Shown here in pieces: positions 25,801 to 40,100 of a stretch of 64,000 nucleotides of DNA. The notes beneath the pieces were generated by a model. The model did not search any database. It had not been told where the DNA came from and was given only the letters and a program-made list of their open reading frames with translations. Made by a program: the position numbers and the translations under genes. The stretch is from Cinnamomum chago (Eukaryota > Streptophyta > Magnoliopsida > Laurales > Lauraceae), in assembly GCA_038049695.1 (NCBI GenBank), contig CP142452.1, positions 53,402,501-53,466,500 of the forward strand, given 5' to 3'. Position 1 is the stretch's first letter, and each line of letters begins with the position of its first letter.

Positions 25801-28800
25801 TAGGATTAGGACTTGCCTTCTCCTTATATATTGATGCATAAGCAAACCAACGACCCTATTATAGTGATTTAAGTTGGAAAAATTCTGAGAAAGACTGTGG
25901 GCTGCAATCTAGGAGAAGGAGAGGAAGATTGATGTCCTATTCGCATCCGCACATCGCAAGAGCTACAATCACGTATCAAAGGTGAGTGGATCTTCCTAAT
26001 TAATGTGTTGATTAAGTTTGATGGTTGACAATGTGATGTGATTTAGATTCTCTGTTAAGAAGTTTTGATTGAGGAAATCCTATGTTACGTAAATTTCTGT
26101 ACTAATAATATCCGTTTTGGTTATGGGATTACATGTTAATGGAGATTGAATTCATACATGTGGAAAGGGGATAAAGATTCATGGAATAGATTCAAATTCT
26201 GTAAAAACAGTGTGTTGTCGACAATGGTAGAATTTGAATGTTGAGAGTTGTGGGACCCCATGGCCCACTAGATGGAGAATCAGGACCATAGATCCACAAG
26301 GGGACCCATGGTCGACCCATGAGGACCTGGACCCATGTGGAGTGGATTCTGTTTGGGCAGTCATCCACTGGATTCACATATTACAGGCGTGAGTTGGAGG
26401 CAACAGAATTTGAATGTCGTATGGGGCAGTGGGACCCATCAGTGGACCTGATCGAAAATCATCACCCCACATCTGGAAGAGGACTAATGGGCGACCATGG
26501 TGGAGTGGGACATCTTGCAATTAGGATCAGTGGGACCCACTGATCAAGGAAACCAAATACAGATGGCGTGACTCTGTACAGAAAACCAGTAACTTCCGTT
26601 TTTGGTTTGTGGGCCCCAGGACATGATCTGATGAGGGATCAGATCCATTAGGGTGGTAGTGTAGTAGTGGTCGACCATCACCTAGATGGCTGATCATGAA
26701 TTTTGTAAGTGGGACCCACTGGATGTTACAGGTGTGAGCCTTCAGGCGTGAACAACTAAACTGGGCTTTGTTAATGGATCTGGGACAGTTTTAATTGGGT
26801 TTGGCCCAGGATTGGTAGGTGATGACCATATAAGTTATATATACAGACAACTTATATATAGATGATTAATTTAATGGTGATTAAAGTAACTGTGATTAAT
26901 CTAGTTATAGTTAATTATATGCATTATGTTTACTTACTGTAAGCATATTATGGTTGTTTATGGTGTGGACCAACCCTATTCTGATAATACCAATTTTGAA
27001 TTGGAGTAGGGCAATAAACAATGCTTATGTAAGGGTGGGGCCCACACTATTGATATGTACATGAAGAAAATTGTTAATAATATTGGGTTGTGGTTGTTAT
27101 GAGATAATGAGGTCCCAGACGTGGGATGTTGGACTTAGTGTCCAAGCCGTATAGCGGCTGGTCCATAGGGGACGTGTCCGATGAGACAGGGTCATAGTGA
27201 CCGGTATACATGTATACAATAGGCCTTTGAGGCGTGGTAAGGTGCATGGGCACGGATATATATTTATGGATGTATTATTGTGCATTTAATATATTGATTC
27301 AATTATGTTAATCATGTGATATTATGTTTTATGCTGCTTATGTAATTAGGAATATTCATTCACCAGTAATACTGCGGGTGGGATAAATCAGGATGGCGTT
27401 CAGCACGTAGATTTTGGCATACGTGGCTGAAGAGAGAGAGCGAGAAATATTCATATGAGTGACAGAAGATTTAGCTTTTGTTTAGCAATTGATTTAATGA
27501 TTAGTACATTATTATTTGAGTTAGAACATAGGGATTTGGATTATTCAGAGATTTTTGATGTTGTTTGACTTTATTTAAATTAATTGGAATTATAGTTGAT
27601 TTATATGCCAAATCTCTTATGCGAATAATTTGATAAATGAATGGTATACATTGCCAAGTTATCACGATCCGGATATCCGACAGGGCCCCGGAATTTGGGT
27701 AGTGACAAACACTAATGAGGAAAACTCCCTTTTTTCTTTTTCTTTTTAATGGTAACTTGAATTTAAAACGGCTTAACAATACAACAGAATTATACCAGAA
27801 GGCAAGGGCAAGACCCCAAAAAACAAGAACCACTCAACAAGGAAAAGCGAAGAATCAAATCAGCTTTACAAAACAGCAGCTAAAAAAAGAGCAAAAATGC
27901 TAATCTAAAGGGCGAAAAAATTGCAACTGCTGCCTCTTGACACCGTCCTTAGCTGGCATATCTGCCGCACCGTTCGCTTGCCTCTTTACATGAGAGAGAA
28001 GGAAGCAGAGGTAACATTGGCCAGATCCCAAATCTCCTCTACGATGTCTGCAAACCTCCATGGTGGGCTAGAGCTCCTCAAAACCCACCCAATAACACTA
28101 GAGGAATCACCTTCCACCAGTAGATTATCTATTTGCAAGCGCTGCGCTTCCCGGAGGCCTGTCCTTAAAGCTAAAAGCTCAACTTTATTAACTGAGCAAT
28201 TACCAACAGAACCAGAATAAGAAGAGATGATCTTTCCATCACAGTTACGAATGACCCCACCAATACTTGCCCCTCATGGATTTCCAATGAAGCTGCCGTC
28301 AAAATTTAGCTTAAACATTCCAGTTGGAGGGGGAGACCACCTAATAGATAAAAGGATTGTGACCGTACAGGATATAAAAGACCATGAATTCCACAAAATG
28401 GTGTTGACCAAAACTATATCCCAAATGTGGGTATTGTACATGGCCCCCAAATTATTTTTCCAATTCAGACAATTTTGAGCAATATTGCACAAGCTAAAGG
28501 TGAAAACAAAAGCAGATCATTTTTCCTCTCATATTTCCCTCCATTCCAATCTCCTAAAGCACTGAACTTCCATTTTTTCCTGAGATTTTCTCCATTCCTG
28601 CAACTTTCACTATTGTTAAAGAAGGTTTTTAAGAGGACTACTCCGCTGCTCTTCCATTTATCCAAAATAATCTTAAGGTTTCTCCTCTACTCTTCTTCCT
28701 TTTTCTCTTCGATTTGGTCACTGCCCTCCTGTGATAACTTAACCCTAAGGACAAGGGATAGATCCACAATATCAATTCCATGTGAAATTTTGTGGTCTAT

Positions 28801-31800
28801 GCGCCGTTTTGGGGAACTGCGTCTCATGAAACCATCATCATGTGTAAAGAATGAAAGACTGCACTTCTTGGCACAACAGCTTGAACTTTAATCAATTTCT
28901 TCCCGACCAAAGATTTTCTTATCGACAAGAAAAGCATGGAATAAGACCTCAGAAAAAAAAAAAAAAAAAAAACTGAAACCACACCAAATTTGGGAGGCTA
29001 ATTCAGTGCTTCTTGTGTGCTATCGCACGGTCACTTGGCTAGTTTCCCACTGAATGAAATTCCAGAGAGCTTCAATGCATTCTTGGGCACAACAGCCATG
29101 ACTTTAATCAATTTCTTCCCGAGCAAATTTTTCATATTGACGAGAAAAATATGGAATAATACCTCAGAAAAAGCAACTCAAAACCCCACCAAATTTGGGA
29201 GTCTAATTCATAATCTCGTGCGATATCGCATAATCACTTAGCCAATTCCCCAAAGAATGAAATTCCTGCGAGCCTCAATGCATTCTTAGGCACAGCAACT
29301 GGGACTTTATTCAATTTTTTCACAGCCATTTTTTTTTTTTTCTTATCAACGAGAAAAACATGGGATTAAACTGTAGAAAAAATAACTCAAAAGGGTATCA
29401 TAGCTTGAGACTTGAAATAGGGATACTCAATCTAGAAGATGGAATTGGAAGGACCTACTCGACGAAAAGAGTAGTTTCCATTTAATGGATCTCGTTTGCC
29501 TAGGATACATTCTCTACATGAACTTTCCCTCGAATTCCCAAGTAGGCACCAATCAGTTATTTTAAATCTAACATGAGTGGGACGCTGCCATGTAAGGATT
29601 CTTGTCCGATATTTATAAACTACAGTATAGTCTTGTTGGAAGTGACCAAAATGTTACATCAGTACATTACTCGATGCTTGTCTTGATAGACTTAAACTAA
29701 ACTCCTATAAGGAATCTTGTGTTATCAGTGCTTTATTTTGCTTGCTACCTATCACAATCATGCGAAAGCTGATAGTGATGTGGTGAGAATATAGTTGTGT
29801 GGATCGCCAAACCTTGCTTAGGAAGTTTGTTATTTTGTAAGACTTGTCATAAGTTCTTCTTAACATTGTATCTTTAATCTTGCATAATTCTGCCTACTTG
29901 GACTTATCCTTGATCTCATATAAACTATTCATGCCATTTAATTCCATTTTGAACTTGTATGAATTTTGTAATTATGGAATGTTTGCTAACTGGGCTTTCA
30001 CAAACCTAATAAGACATGTGGCGCTCGTCGATGACGAACCCATTACTGAAAACCAAGAAGGAACAGCGGTCGATCAGGAACCACAAGGTTATGAAGAGTG
30101 GAGAACAGACTATATAATCTAGAGATATCATGCTTGCATCAGAGAGTTCATCAAAATATATATAGTTGCTTAGTTTTATCTACCATGACAGTTTGATAAG
30201 GGCTTTAGCCTTTTTTTTTTTTTTGGGGGGGGAGTGGGGAGGGGGGGGGGGGGGGGGGTGGGTTGTGGTGTGATTTGGGGACAATAAGGCCTTTAATTTG
30301 GCCTGGATTTTAACTAGGAATTTGATTAGTTGAGTTTATTTCTTACTTTTAACATTATTTAAACTAATTGAAGATAGGATTTATGCATTTCCATTTGAAG
30401 ACACCTATGATTAAATGATGTCATTATGTTTCCACTGCAAATGTTTCTGAGGCAACCTAATCTCATATTGTGGACTCTTCTATTATTTTTATTGATCGCG
30501 ACTTGAAATGCGAACTTCTTCAAGAATCTGGGTTTCAGGTTGTGGCAATTAAACAGAGAGGTGTCCACTTTTCAAATATTAAAGTTAAGTTCCAATGGGA
30601 TATTAGTAACCTCAGAATCAGATAGCCAATCCATTAAAAGCAAATTTTATGCTAGTTTCCTTTCATGAACATCAATTCAGTCTTTGTCCAAGAGATTTCA
30701 AGACCAAGAAAATAAGATGACTCTAGAGGTCTTTCATACCAGCAACAACATTACCACTGATGATCATACCAGAGTAAAATAGTGCAGCCTCTTGGTGTCC
30801 AATGAATAAACAGAGAACTATCATTCAAACTTTGGAAGAAATGTGCTTTAAGGATGGCACTCTAGAATATGTCAAACCATGCATAAGGAGCTTGTTTAAG
30901 ACAATAAAGATTTTTGTAGACAACAAACATGATTTCCTAGAAAAAAAGATCCAAAAGGACACATGTAGACAATTTCCTACGGATCACCATGAGAAAAATC
31001 ATTGTCGAAATCCATTTTCCAAAGGGGGCAATTGCAACAACAACAACTTCAAATAAAATGGCCGCAATCATTTTGGCAACTGGGCCAAAAGTCTCCCCAT
31101 ATTTAATTCCGTATTCCTATTTGAAGTTTCAAACAAGCTTTGTCTCCATCCTGACTCCCATCAGATTTGACTTGGACAGAATAAACCCACTTACTTTCAA
31201 GTTTCAATAATCAATGCAGATTCAGAACATGAAACAAGATCGCATGTATGATTAGTTTTGAGAGTAAGCAACTCTTTAGTTATAGAATTCTGAATTTCTG
31301 ACAACACTATGCTTTACTGGCCTATGAATGAGGAATGAATAGAAACAGAATCTAGAGTGGTTAAAAGCACATGAAAGCCATATCGATCAAAAGGTTTAGA
31401 GACACAAGTGGTACGTCTCAAAATTTGTGGTTCAAGAGAATCATTACCTGGAGATGAAGGAATAGGATCCATTGATAGTGAATGACCGAGAGCAGGGGCA
31501 GTAGTAGGTAGCAAATTTGGCTGTGGGACATAGATCTTAGTGATTGGAGGGGATGGAAATGAAGAACAATATTGAAGATGGGAGATATGTGTAGAATGAA
31601 AATCTGACTGAAGTGAGTAAAATGGAATATACACCATGAATAAGGCAATTTGAGAAAAAACGAGTAGATCAAACTGTAGAGACACACATGGGCCCCATGG
31701 TCCAGGCCCATCAGGAAATACCCAGGATCCAGGCCTATAATCCAACCAGTATCATATCCCACGAATATGGGATCTTGGTCAACATCTTGCATAGCTGTGT

Positions 31801-31927
31801 GATTGTAAATGTATCTAAAGTTTACTTATTAGTCTGTAATACATATTCTTAGGAGATTATGATAGCTTGTAATTAGGACACAACATTTATATAAAGTGAC
31901 TTTCGATACCCTTATGGGGTACACAGA

Positions 31928-32011
<84 letters not shown>

Positions 32012-35000
32012 CAATGTATGGATCTATAGATCCTAATACAAACTAATGGGTTATAGCAATAGAAACCTTTGCAGTCATCACTCTATACCAAAACACACGC
32101 ATCTGGCTCTCATGGGAGGGAAGATAAACAAAACAAAGACAGCCAAAAATACGCAAATGAGAATAAGTGAATGGCCAAAGAAGTATTCATATGGAGATAC
32201 TATCGAAGAAAGTGGATTATCGATTAATTATATTAACAATTGTATAAGCAGCTTTGCACTGTAAGGCAGGAGAGACGAGATTCAACAAGTAATGCTCTAG
32301 TAGTTAGAAGAAAATGCCTATTCTTTGTTTCAGCAATCCTATTTTGTTGAGGGTTATGAGGACATGATTTCCGATGAATAATCCCTTCTCTTAGATGAGG
32401 AGAAAGGAGGAAAAGTCCCAAGACATGTATTCACCCCCCTAAATTTAGGCCGGATGATAATCGTTTTACCAATTGGGCATACACTAAATTATGAGATTTT
32501 TGAAAGGTGTGTAAAGCTTCAGTTTTTTAACCAAGTCGAGGATCAAAATAGCGGTTGTCGTCTGCGTAGTGGCTGGTGGCCAAAACACTACGTAGTGGGC
32601 AATATGTAGCAGTTGCGGCAATACAAAACGGCATAGCGGTGTAAATTTTTTATGTGTTAAAAAAATTCAAATCTTGTGCAGCAATCAATCTTCCGGTTTT
32701 TTAGTGATTTGGAATCATGTAGGGGTAGAGACACCTTTAGGAAAGGCTATCAAGGATATGAAATAGGAAAAACAGCGCTTGCTCTAGTACTTTGCTCTAC
32801 TAGGTTTTATACCTTAGCATCGCTATTTTTAAAATAGCATAGCAGCCTCAATCGCTACGACTACTAATGCTGCCGTTACACTATTTTGAACCATTATACA
32901 TGTAAAACGAGAGTGATCATCAATGAAGATAACATAATATTTATAACCCATCCTACTTAAATTAGATGCAATTCCGTAAACATCTATGTGAAGCATATCA
33001 AAAAGGAGTAATAGCTACTTTATAGTAAACATGAAAAGGCAAAACATGACTCTTACTCTGACAACAAGAATCGCATTGAGTTTCATGAATGAAAATATAT
33101 ATATATATATATTTAAAAGGCTCTAAACATCAATGTTTAAATAAAAAGGCGAATCTATCATTGTTCAAATGATCAAGACACCGATGCCAAATGGTCCACA
33201 AGTTATTTGCAGAGCTTGTAAAAGATGCAAAGCGAGAGTCAAGTCATATGTCTAGAAGAAAAGGCCGTCCACAGTTACAGAAGCGTGAGTAAGATGGTGA
33301 AAATGGAAGTTGAGAAAGCAGTGTAAGTGAACTGACCAGCAATACCCATGGAAGTGAAGGCAGAGGCTACAGAAGCATTTATCATAACTCAAAACCTGAA
33401 GAGGATGATGCACGCCCAATAGATTAAGTTTAAGCCTGAAGTGCAGTATGGTTTTCATCAGTCTGTCGCTGAGACTGATCATTCTTCTGAGGAGGTCGCA
33501 TGGTGCACTCCGAAATAACAGGCCATGTCCGCTTACAGTAGTTGCAAAAGTTTGTCGGAGTGGTGAGCCACATGCCCATAGCCTTCGCGTTCAAAGCACT
33601 GAACTTTTTGATCCCAAGCAATAATTATTAATTAGTGCCATATTCTCAGAGTGGGATGTCATGAAGACCCTAGGTTCTTCAGCAAGAGTATGCTGGGATT
33701 GGAGTTGAATATCTTTCCATAATACCTTTCGAATACAGGTATAAAAATCGGGGAGACGCTTCTGAAGTCATTAGTGCCACTCTAACAGTCTCAAATTCTG
33801 GCCTCAGATTCATCGAGAACGGGCTAATATGGGACTCTTCATGGATTTTATGACATGTGAAATTGAGACTAGTGCCATAATGCTCAACATCAGTCCTTTT
33901 TCATTCCAAAAGGTGGGAAATCCACTAAAATACATATTTGTCTCCTTGAGAATATTTAGCCAACTCTATGTCCAAGTAGAGTTTTTAGCCTTATTAGTCC
34001 TAATGGTACAGCTTTATTAGATGAGTCCACATGTCTGATGCCATCAAAAAGGACTGCAAGTACAAGGCAATGGAAGGCTCTACGGAATCGAGAATCCATG
34101 TTACCACTCTAGAATTGTTCTTCTTCCATGGGTAAAGTAACAGTTCTGTCAAGATACCCAGCAAGCCCTCCTTCCATTAAGTGTTAGAGATGGAAGGATA
34201 AACCCATATAGTATTTACCACTCAACTAGAGAGGGATGATATCGCCTTTTCTCCTTGCAAAAAGCATGCAGAAGTACTCCAACACAACACTTGATTTCAT
34301 ATCAGAACAATGTTCTGTAAAAATCCTAATGGAACTGGAGGATCATCCTGAAGTTTCATAGAGGTCTGTCTAAGTTTCCCCAATAGAAGTCGACAAGACC
34401 AACCTTGAAAGTCTCTGTCAAACTGATACAGGGAATTTTCCAAACAACTGAAATTGAGTGTATTTTGAAATATACTGATATATCAAGATGTATGATGACC
34501 TCTCTGAACACTAAGATGAAAAATCTAGGTGTTTATTGCAGAAAAGAACCCCAAGCAACTTAAGAAGATCAGTCTTCTTTAAGGCTATTGATGACAAGTA
34601 CTCACAATCGAGGTTATCAAGCAGAATTGCTATCATACCATATTAGAGATGAAAAGAGAAACCAGAGAATAGGAGAATGGAAAACTGTTTTTCCCTGGTG
34701 GTGAGTCAACCAGTTATACATAGATCTGGGAAATCCCAATCAATACTATAGTCAAGCCCAAATTGGCTAATCAAAGCAATTAGGATTTCAACGAAATATT
34801 ACCCTTCTTAGAATAGCTAAACTAATATCTGTTCTAAGATATATTACACATGGGATTATCCTTGTAGTGGTACCTGTTTGTTAGTGTACATGTGGGGGCA
34901 ACTAATATATTTTCAAAATTGTCTTGTAGTGGTCCAAATCTCGAGTCCTATGCATGTATCAGAAGCTAGAAAGGTTGCCCAACCTGGGCCAATAACATAC

Positions 35001-36674
35001 TTGACAATATCAAGCGGATACCCTTACTTTCAACATCTCAAATCTAAGTTTGAAGACAGCTAGCTAATTCGAGACTCAGACATTGTTCATCAGGCTAAGT
35101 CAACTCAAATCAGAAATCAGGGATTTTGGATAACAACATCATCATCAAAATAAATATATAAACATTATGAAAAAAATATGAAAAGGTTAAAGATCATAAA
35201 TGACTATAGAAATAACAATTATCATGAAGTGCAAAGGTTATGAGTTATCAATTAAAAATATTAATTTTTCATGAGAAAGTGATATTATGTGACACAAATT
35301 GTTCCATTACTGATTCGTCTAAAATAGACAGATTTGCCTTCAATAACTGGCACAGCCCCGGATCAGCGATCGAATAGATCAATGCCTAATCGGACACAAT
35401 CGAATCCAATGAGGGATTCGCCCTAAGGCACAATCACAAGAGAAGAGAACACACACATCTCCAAGAGAAACAACTCACAATTTTATTAATCAAAGTAGCA
35501 TACTTCCAATGAAACACTAATCAGCGTCATATAAAGTCATATGATGGAGAATCCCTCTCAATGGAGGAAAGTCTTGTATGGCAAAATAATCTCATGAAAG
35601 AAATAAATTAGGAAACTAATTAGAAACTAATTATTGTTAACTAATCTAGAAACTATATAAGTAAGGATAGGGATCTCTGATCTTGGACAGATCTTTGATC
35701 ATGTGGGGCCCATCAAGGCTTGCGGGCCTGTGATCTAAGCGAGGCCTTGGGTCGGGCTGCGTCAGTAACATGCAAATTAAAGGAAGGAAGGAAAAAGGAA
35801 AAGAAATGGGAACTACAGTGAAATTGTAGGAAAAGTGGAACTTACGAGATGTGACACAACACAACTCTTGAAAATTTCGTACTTCATGCTCTTCAAAGGA
35901 AAAAGAGCAAGTAGATGGAAGATGAACGGTATTACCTTAGCCATCTTGGGAAAAGGTTTTGGATTGATATTGAGGAGAGATGCAAAGAAAATAAAATGGA
36001 ACAGTTCGGGTTTTTAGGGTATTGGTTTGGTTTTAATGTAAAGGATGGAAAAGGAGAGGGAGAGGGACTTTGGCATTTGGGAATTCAATTTTGGTTACAT
36101 ATAAATATTATATATATGTGTGTGTGCGCGGCTGCGCGCCATATATGTATATATATATATAGAGAGAGAGAGAGAAGCTGAGAGATGTAAAGAAAAGAAA
36201 ATGGAACAGTTCGGGTTTTAGGGTATTGGTTTGGTTTTGATGTAAAGGCTGGAAGAGGAGGGAAATGGGGTTGGGCATTTGGGAATTCGATTTTGGTTTA
36301 TATATATATATATATGGAACCGGTCCTGTAAGGACGGTCCTTATGGTCGGCACAATTCGGAACGCCCACTGGGGCCCACCTTATGACCCATCCAAATTGA
36401 CCACACATTCATAACCCCCTTATAGGCACCGAATCCCATGAATTTACATGGATTCGGATGAACTAGACCGTTGGAATGAGGGTCAATTTTTCTTGTCTGA
36501 TATAAAGCTGTTAAACTTGTGGACCACATATGAAGGGGTTGAGGTATTAGATTGACTTCAAATTTGATATGTAGGTTGGCCCCACTTGGATCTTTCGGTC
36601 CCCCTCTGTCCCATGACCAATGGGGTCTCACGGTGGGCCCCACTAGGCGGTCTGCACCGTACGCTTGTAAGGAC

Positions 36675-36742
<68 letters not shown>

Positions 36743-37144
36743 TGGGGCAGCGCCCGTGCTTTTTTTTAGAAGAAAATGCCGCTTCTACTTGGGCCCACTG
36801 GGATGCATGATGATCATGGAAGTCCATTGGATGGAAAGATCCATGTGAGGCCTACCTATATGCAAAAATCTTGAATCCATAAATCATCCTAACCTTTTGA
36901 TCCATGTAGCTAAAAATTAATGGGTTAGAGGCATCATTTTATTATAATTTGAATCAAATGGTGAGGAAAAGTTGGATGAGTGTCAAACTTGGACTTATGA
37001 CTATTCATATGTGTGAAAAGACTAGATTGACTCAACATGGCCCCCATAACAAAAAAGAGGGGCGGACAAAGGGGCATTTTCAAAGTGGGATGTTTTTGAG
37101 AATTTCCTATATATGGGGGATATTCATGTGCATCCTTCCCTCAC

Positions 37145-37178
<34 letters not shown>

Positions 37179-40100
37179 TAGAAGTTCTGAAGATAAGAAA
37201 GGGGAAAGGAAACGGAGAAGACAACTAGGGCTTTACGATTCTGTCGAGACATAAGGCAGCAACATGTAATAAGACAATTTTCTTTTATTTATAAAGCCAA
37301 AATGACCTTGTTAGATAGATAAGCTCTGAAGATTCCTAACCCGGAAAGTCAACCAATTAGAGTAAGTCCAGAACCGACAATCGAGTACAATGCACTAGTA
37401 AGTCACACACTCGATGCTACTTCTACCTAGTATTGTTGGATCATAAACTCGGTTGTGTCACTGATATGATTCCAACAGTTGATAAGCTATGGCTTGCAAA
37501 ACTAACAGATAAGTTAAATAAAAAACAATAAGTGGACTGGAAAGTTACACAAAATCACTAAAGCATTTAAAGAATCGCAGCATTTATTAGCACACACACA
37601 CTAACTTCAATAATGCAAGGTAAATACATAGTTTATACCTTAAAAAGTGCAAAATAAACATCCATTAAACGCTTTGCTATCTTGGGGCCATCTCCACCTT
37701 TACTTAAACGAATTTGGCTCAAAAAATTAACCTGCAAAGTACAGGGCACTTCTATTAAAAAATAGTCTATCACAATATTAGATATATCACAAAAAGCAAT
37801 GCAAGCCTCTCTCTGAATTGGCACCCTACCACATTAGAAAACATAATATTGATGCCATCAAACTTATTACTTCAAGAAACAAAGATCAAGGGGTTAGGAC
37901 AAAGTGATGGAGCTAATCCTTCACCACCCCCTCCTCGAAAACACACAGAAACAACAGCACCTTGAATAACATCAATCCAGGCGGGCCCCACAGGCAGGTT
38001 CACAACTGAGGTGTGAAAATGTGCAATGGAAGATTGGTCATATACACTGCATAATATACATGTGTAGGTCACAATAACCACTACTCAAGTCCCTTTTTTT
38101 CCTAAAAAAACACTCCAACCTGGATACACTCCCACCTGGATGCATGACAGTCAACAAAGACAACAGATAGATAGGTTTGGACAATGATTAGGGCATGTGC
38201 ACAATATACTGATCAAATGGTCTTGGCCACTAATTTTAAAAGTTCAATGACTATATATAAGATTGTTTTTATGGGGAAAAGGCCAAAACAGCATACCCTA
38301 AGCAGGCATCCAATCCATACACTTATATTGATAAAAATTAACCGAATTATACATTTTTTTATGAAATTACTGCAAAGGACAGCAAGTGTACTAGGTTATA
38401 TAGAACAGTTCCTTATGTACTTTTAATACTCCTCAAGTTGATGCATACATATTAATCATGCCAGCTTGACATAAACTTTGATCTTGAAATCTCGGAAGAG
38501 CCCTTATAAAAATAACCAGTAATCAATTCTAAAATCTTAATTTGAGTGAAGATAATTTCAGCCTCAAACTTTTCCCATATGAAGAGACAATCTATTTCTA
38601 TGTGTTTAGTCCTCTGCAAAAAAAAAATTTGACTCAACACCAGACTCGGGACCCGAGTCGCTCTGGGCCGAGTTCGAGTCGAGTCAGGCGAGTTGACCAG
38701 GCCAAGTCCAAAATTAAAATTAAAATAGTCGGCCAAGTCCGATGGCCAATGTCAATCCAGGCCTCCAGGCCCAATCTCGCAAGCCCATTTAGGTCCAACC
38801 AATGTACATGTGTACATACCTTAGTTGTTAGCTACAGTTGTGGACATGATTAGATACTGTAATTAGGGCAATCCACCCCTATGATTAGACTGTAATTAGG
38901 GCATTCAGCCCCTATATAAAGAAGACCCAGTCGCCCCTTAAGGGACATGGCATTCATCAATGTTAAACAGGCCCAAGGCCCATAACAGGATCCAGTCCAA
39001 CACATATCACGTGGGTTGATTTGGTCAATATATCATTCAGCTGTACATATTCTATTTAGGTTTTGGTTTCCTAACTTATAATAGAAATTGATTGTAATTA
39101 GTTAGCTTCTTAAATTGGAGCCTTGATTAAGGCATTGTAATAACTATATATTGTGATACAATCTCCAAAGGAGAGGACATAGAAATAATACAATCATCAT
39201 TCAAGAACTCTCGTTCCATTTTTGCATTCTAAAATTGTGAGAATGACATGGTATCAGAGCCATGTTCAAAGAAGTCTAGGTATTTGGTCTTACACAGCAT
39301 CAAGGCAATAGATTAGAGAGCAACCAATCTCTCTCGTGAAGAAAGACAGATCAGGGATCTGTTCCGAGAAATCCAGAGAGTTTCGAGCAAGACAGATCAC
39401 GGATCTATATGGTGGCCCACCTCTGATAATCAAGACAACTTCAGCAACCTATCCAGACATGGTCGCCTGGATTTTCTAGGAATTTTGGACATTTTTTCAG
39501 ATTTTTTCATCTCTTCCAGGTTGGTGATTTACACATTCTCGTCATTGTCCAGATTTTTAATACTGTTTTTATCTGGACCGTCCAGAATCTTGGATCTGTG
39601 GTGGAATTCGATCATTCTTTTTCCAGTTGAAAGCAAATTACTGCACTTCTTCAGATTAGTGATCTGATCTCTGTCCAAATCTTTCAGTGGGGCCCACATA
39701 GCAGATCAGCAGGTAAAATCCAGGCCGCCTGGGGTGATTTTTGGCCTTTTTTAAGTTCTATGTTGATTTTTTCCATCTCTGATTGATCAGATCTTAGTTT
39801 CTACACACAGCACAGTTTATTATCAACATTTAGAATTCATCTCTTCACTGTTACTGGATTTTCTTTGCAATCAAGATTGAAGATGGAAAAAATCTGAGGT
39901 TACCTTGATCCGATTCACGGGAAAAAATTATCCCGCCTGGTCGTTTCAGTTCCAGATTTACCTTGAGGCTAAGGAATTGTGGGGTAATATTTCTGGATCT
40001 GACCCTAAACCCAAGGAAGATGAGAAGAAGATATCCGCTTGGCTTACTAAAGATGCAAAAATAAAAACATGGATACTAGGTTCCGTCGAACCACATCTGA

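Larger units (their letters stand above)
30650..34945 (-). mobile_element. Decayed Ty1/copia element
   Basis: An LTR at about 34641-34945 is followed inward by a degenerate tRNA-Met primer site (TGGTATGATAGC). Pieces of gag with a CCHC knuckle (about 33.5 kb), GAG-pre-integrase (about 33.1 kb), integrase ([14 protein letters not shown], about 32.3 kb) and reverse transcriptase (about 31.2-30.95 kb) follow in copia order. It is heavily broken (well over ten breaks) and carries a hAT-like MITE at 32538-32894 and a (TC)39 tract. The other LTR was not found. It is clearly older than Copia-1 and Copia-2. Confidence 0.78.

Noticed and set aside
37732-37824. N-terminal extension of exon b ([11 protein letters not shown]...)
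   Set aside because: The frame is open by chance upstream of a good acceptor site. The family alignment begins at VNFLSQ, and exon a joins there in phase.
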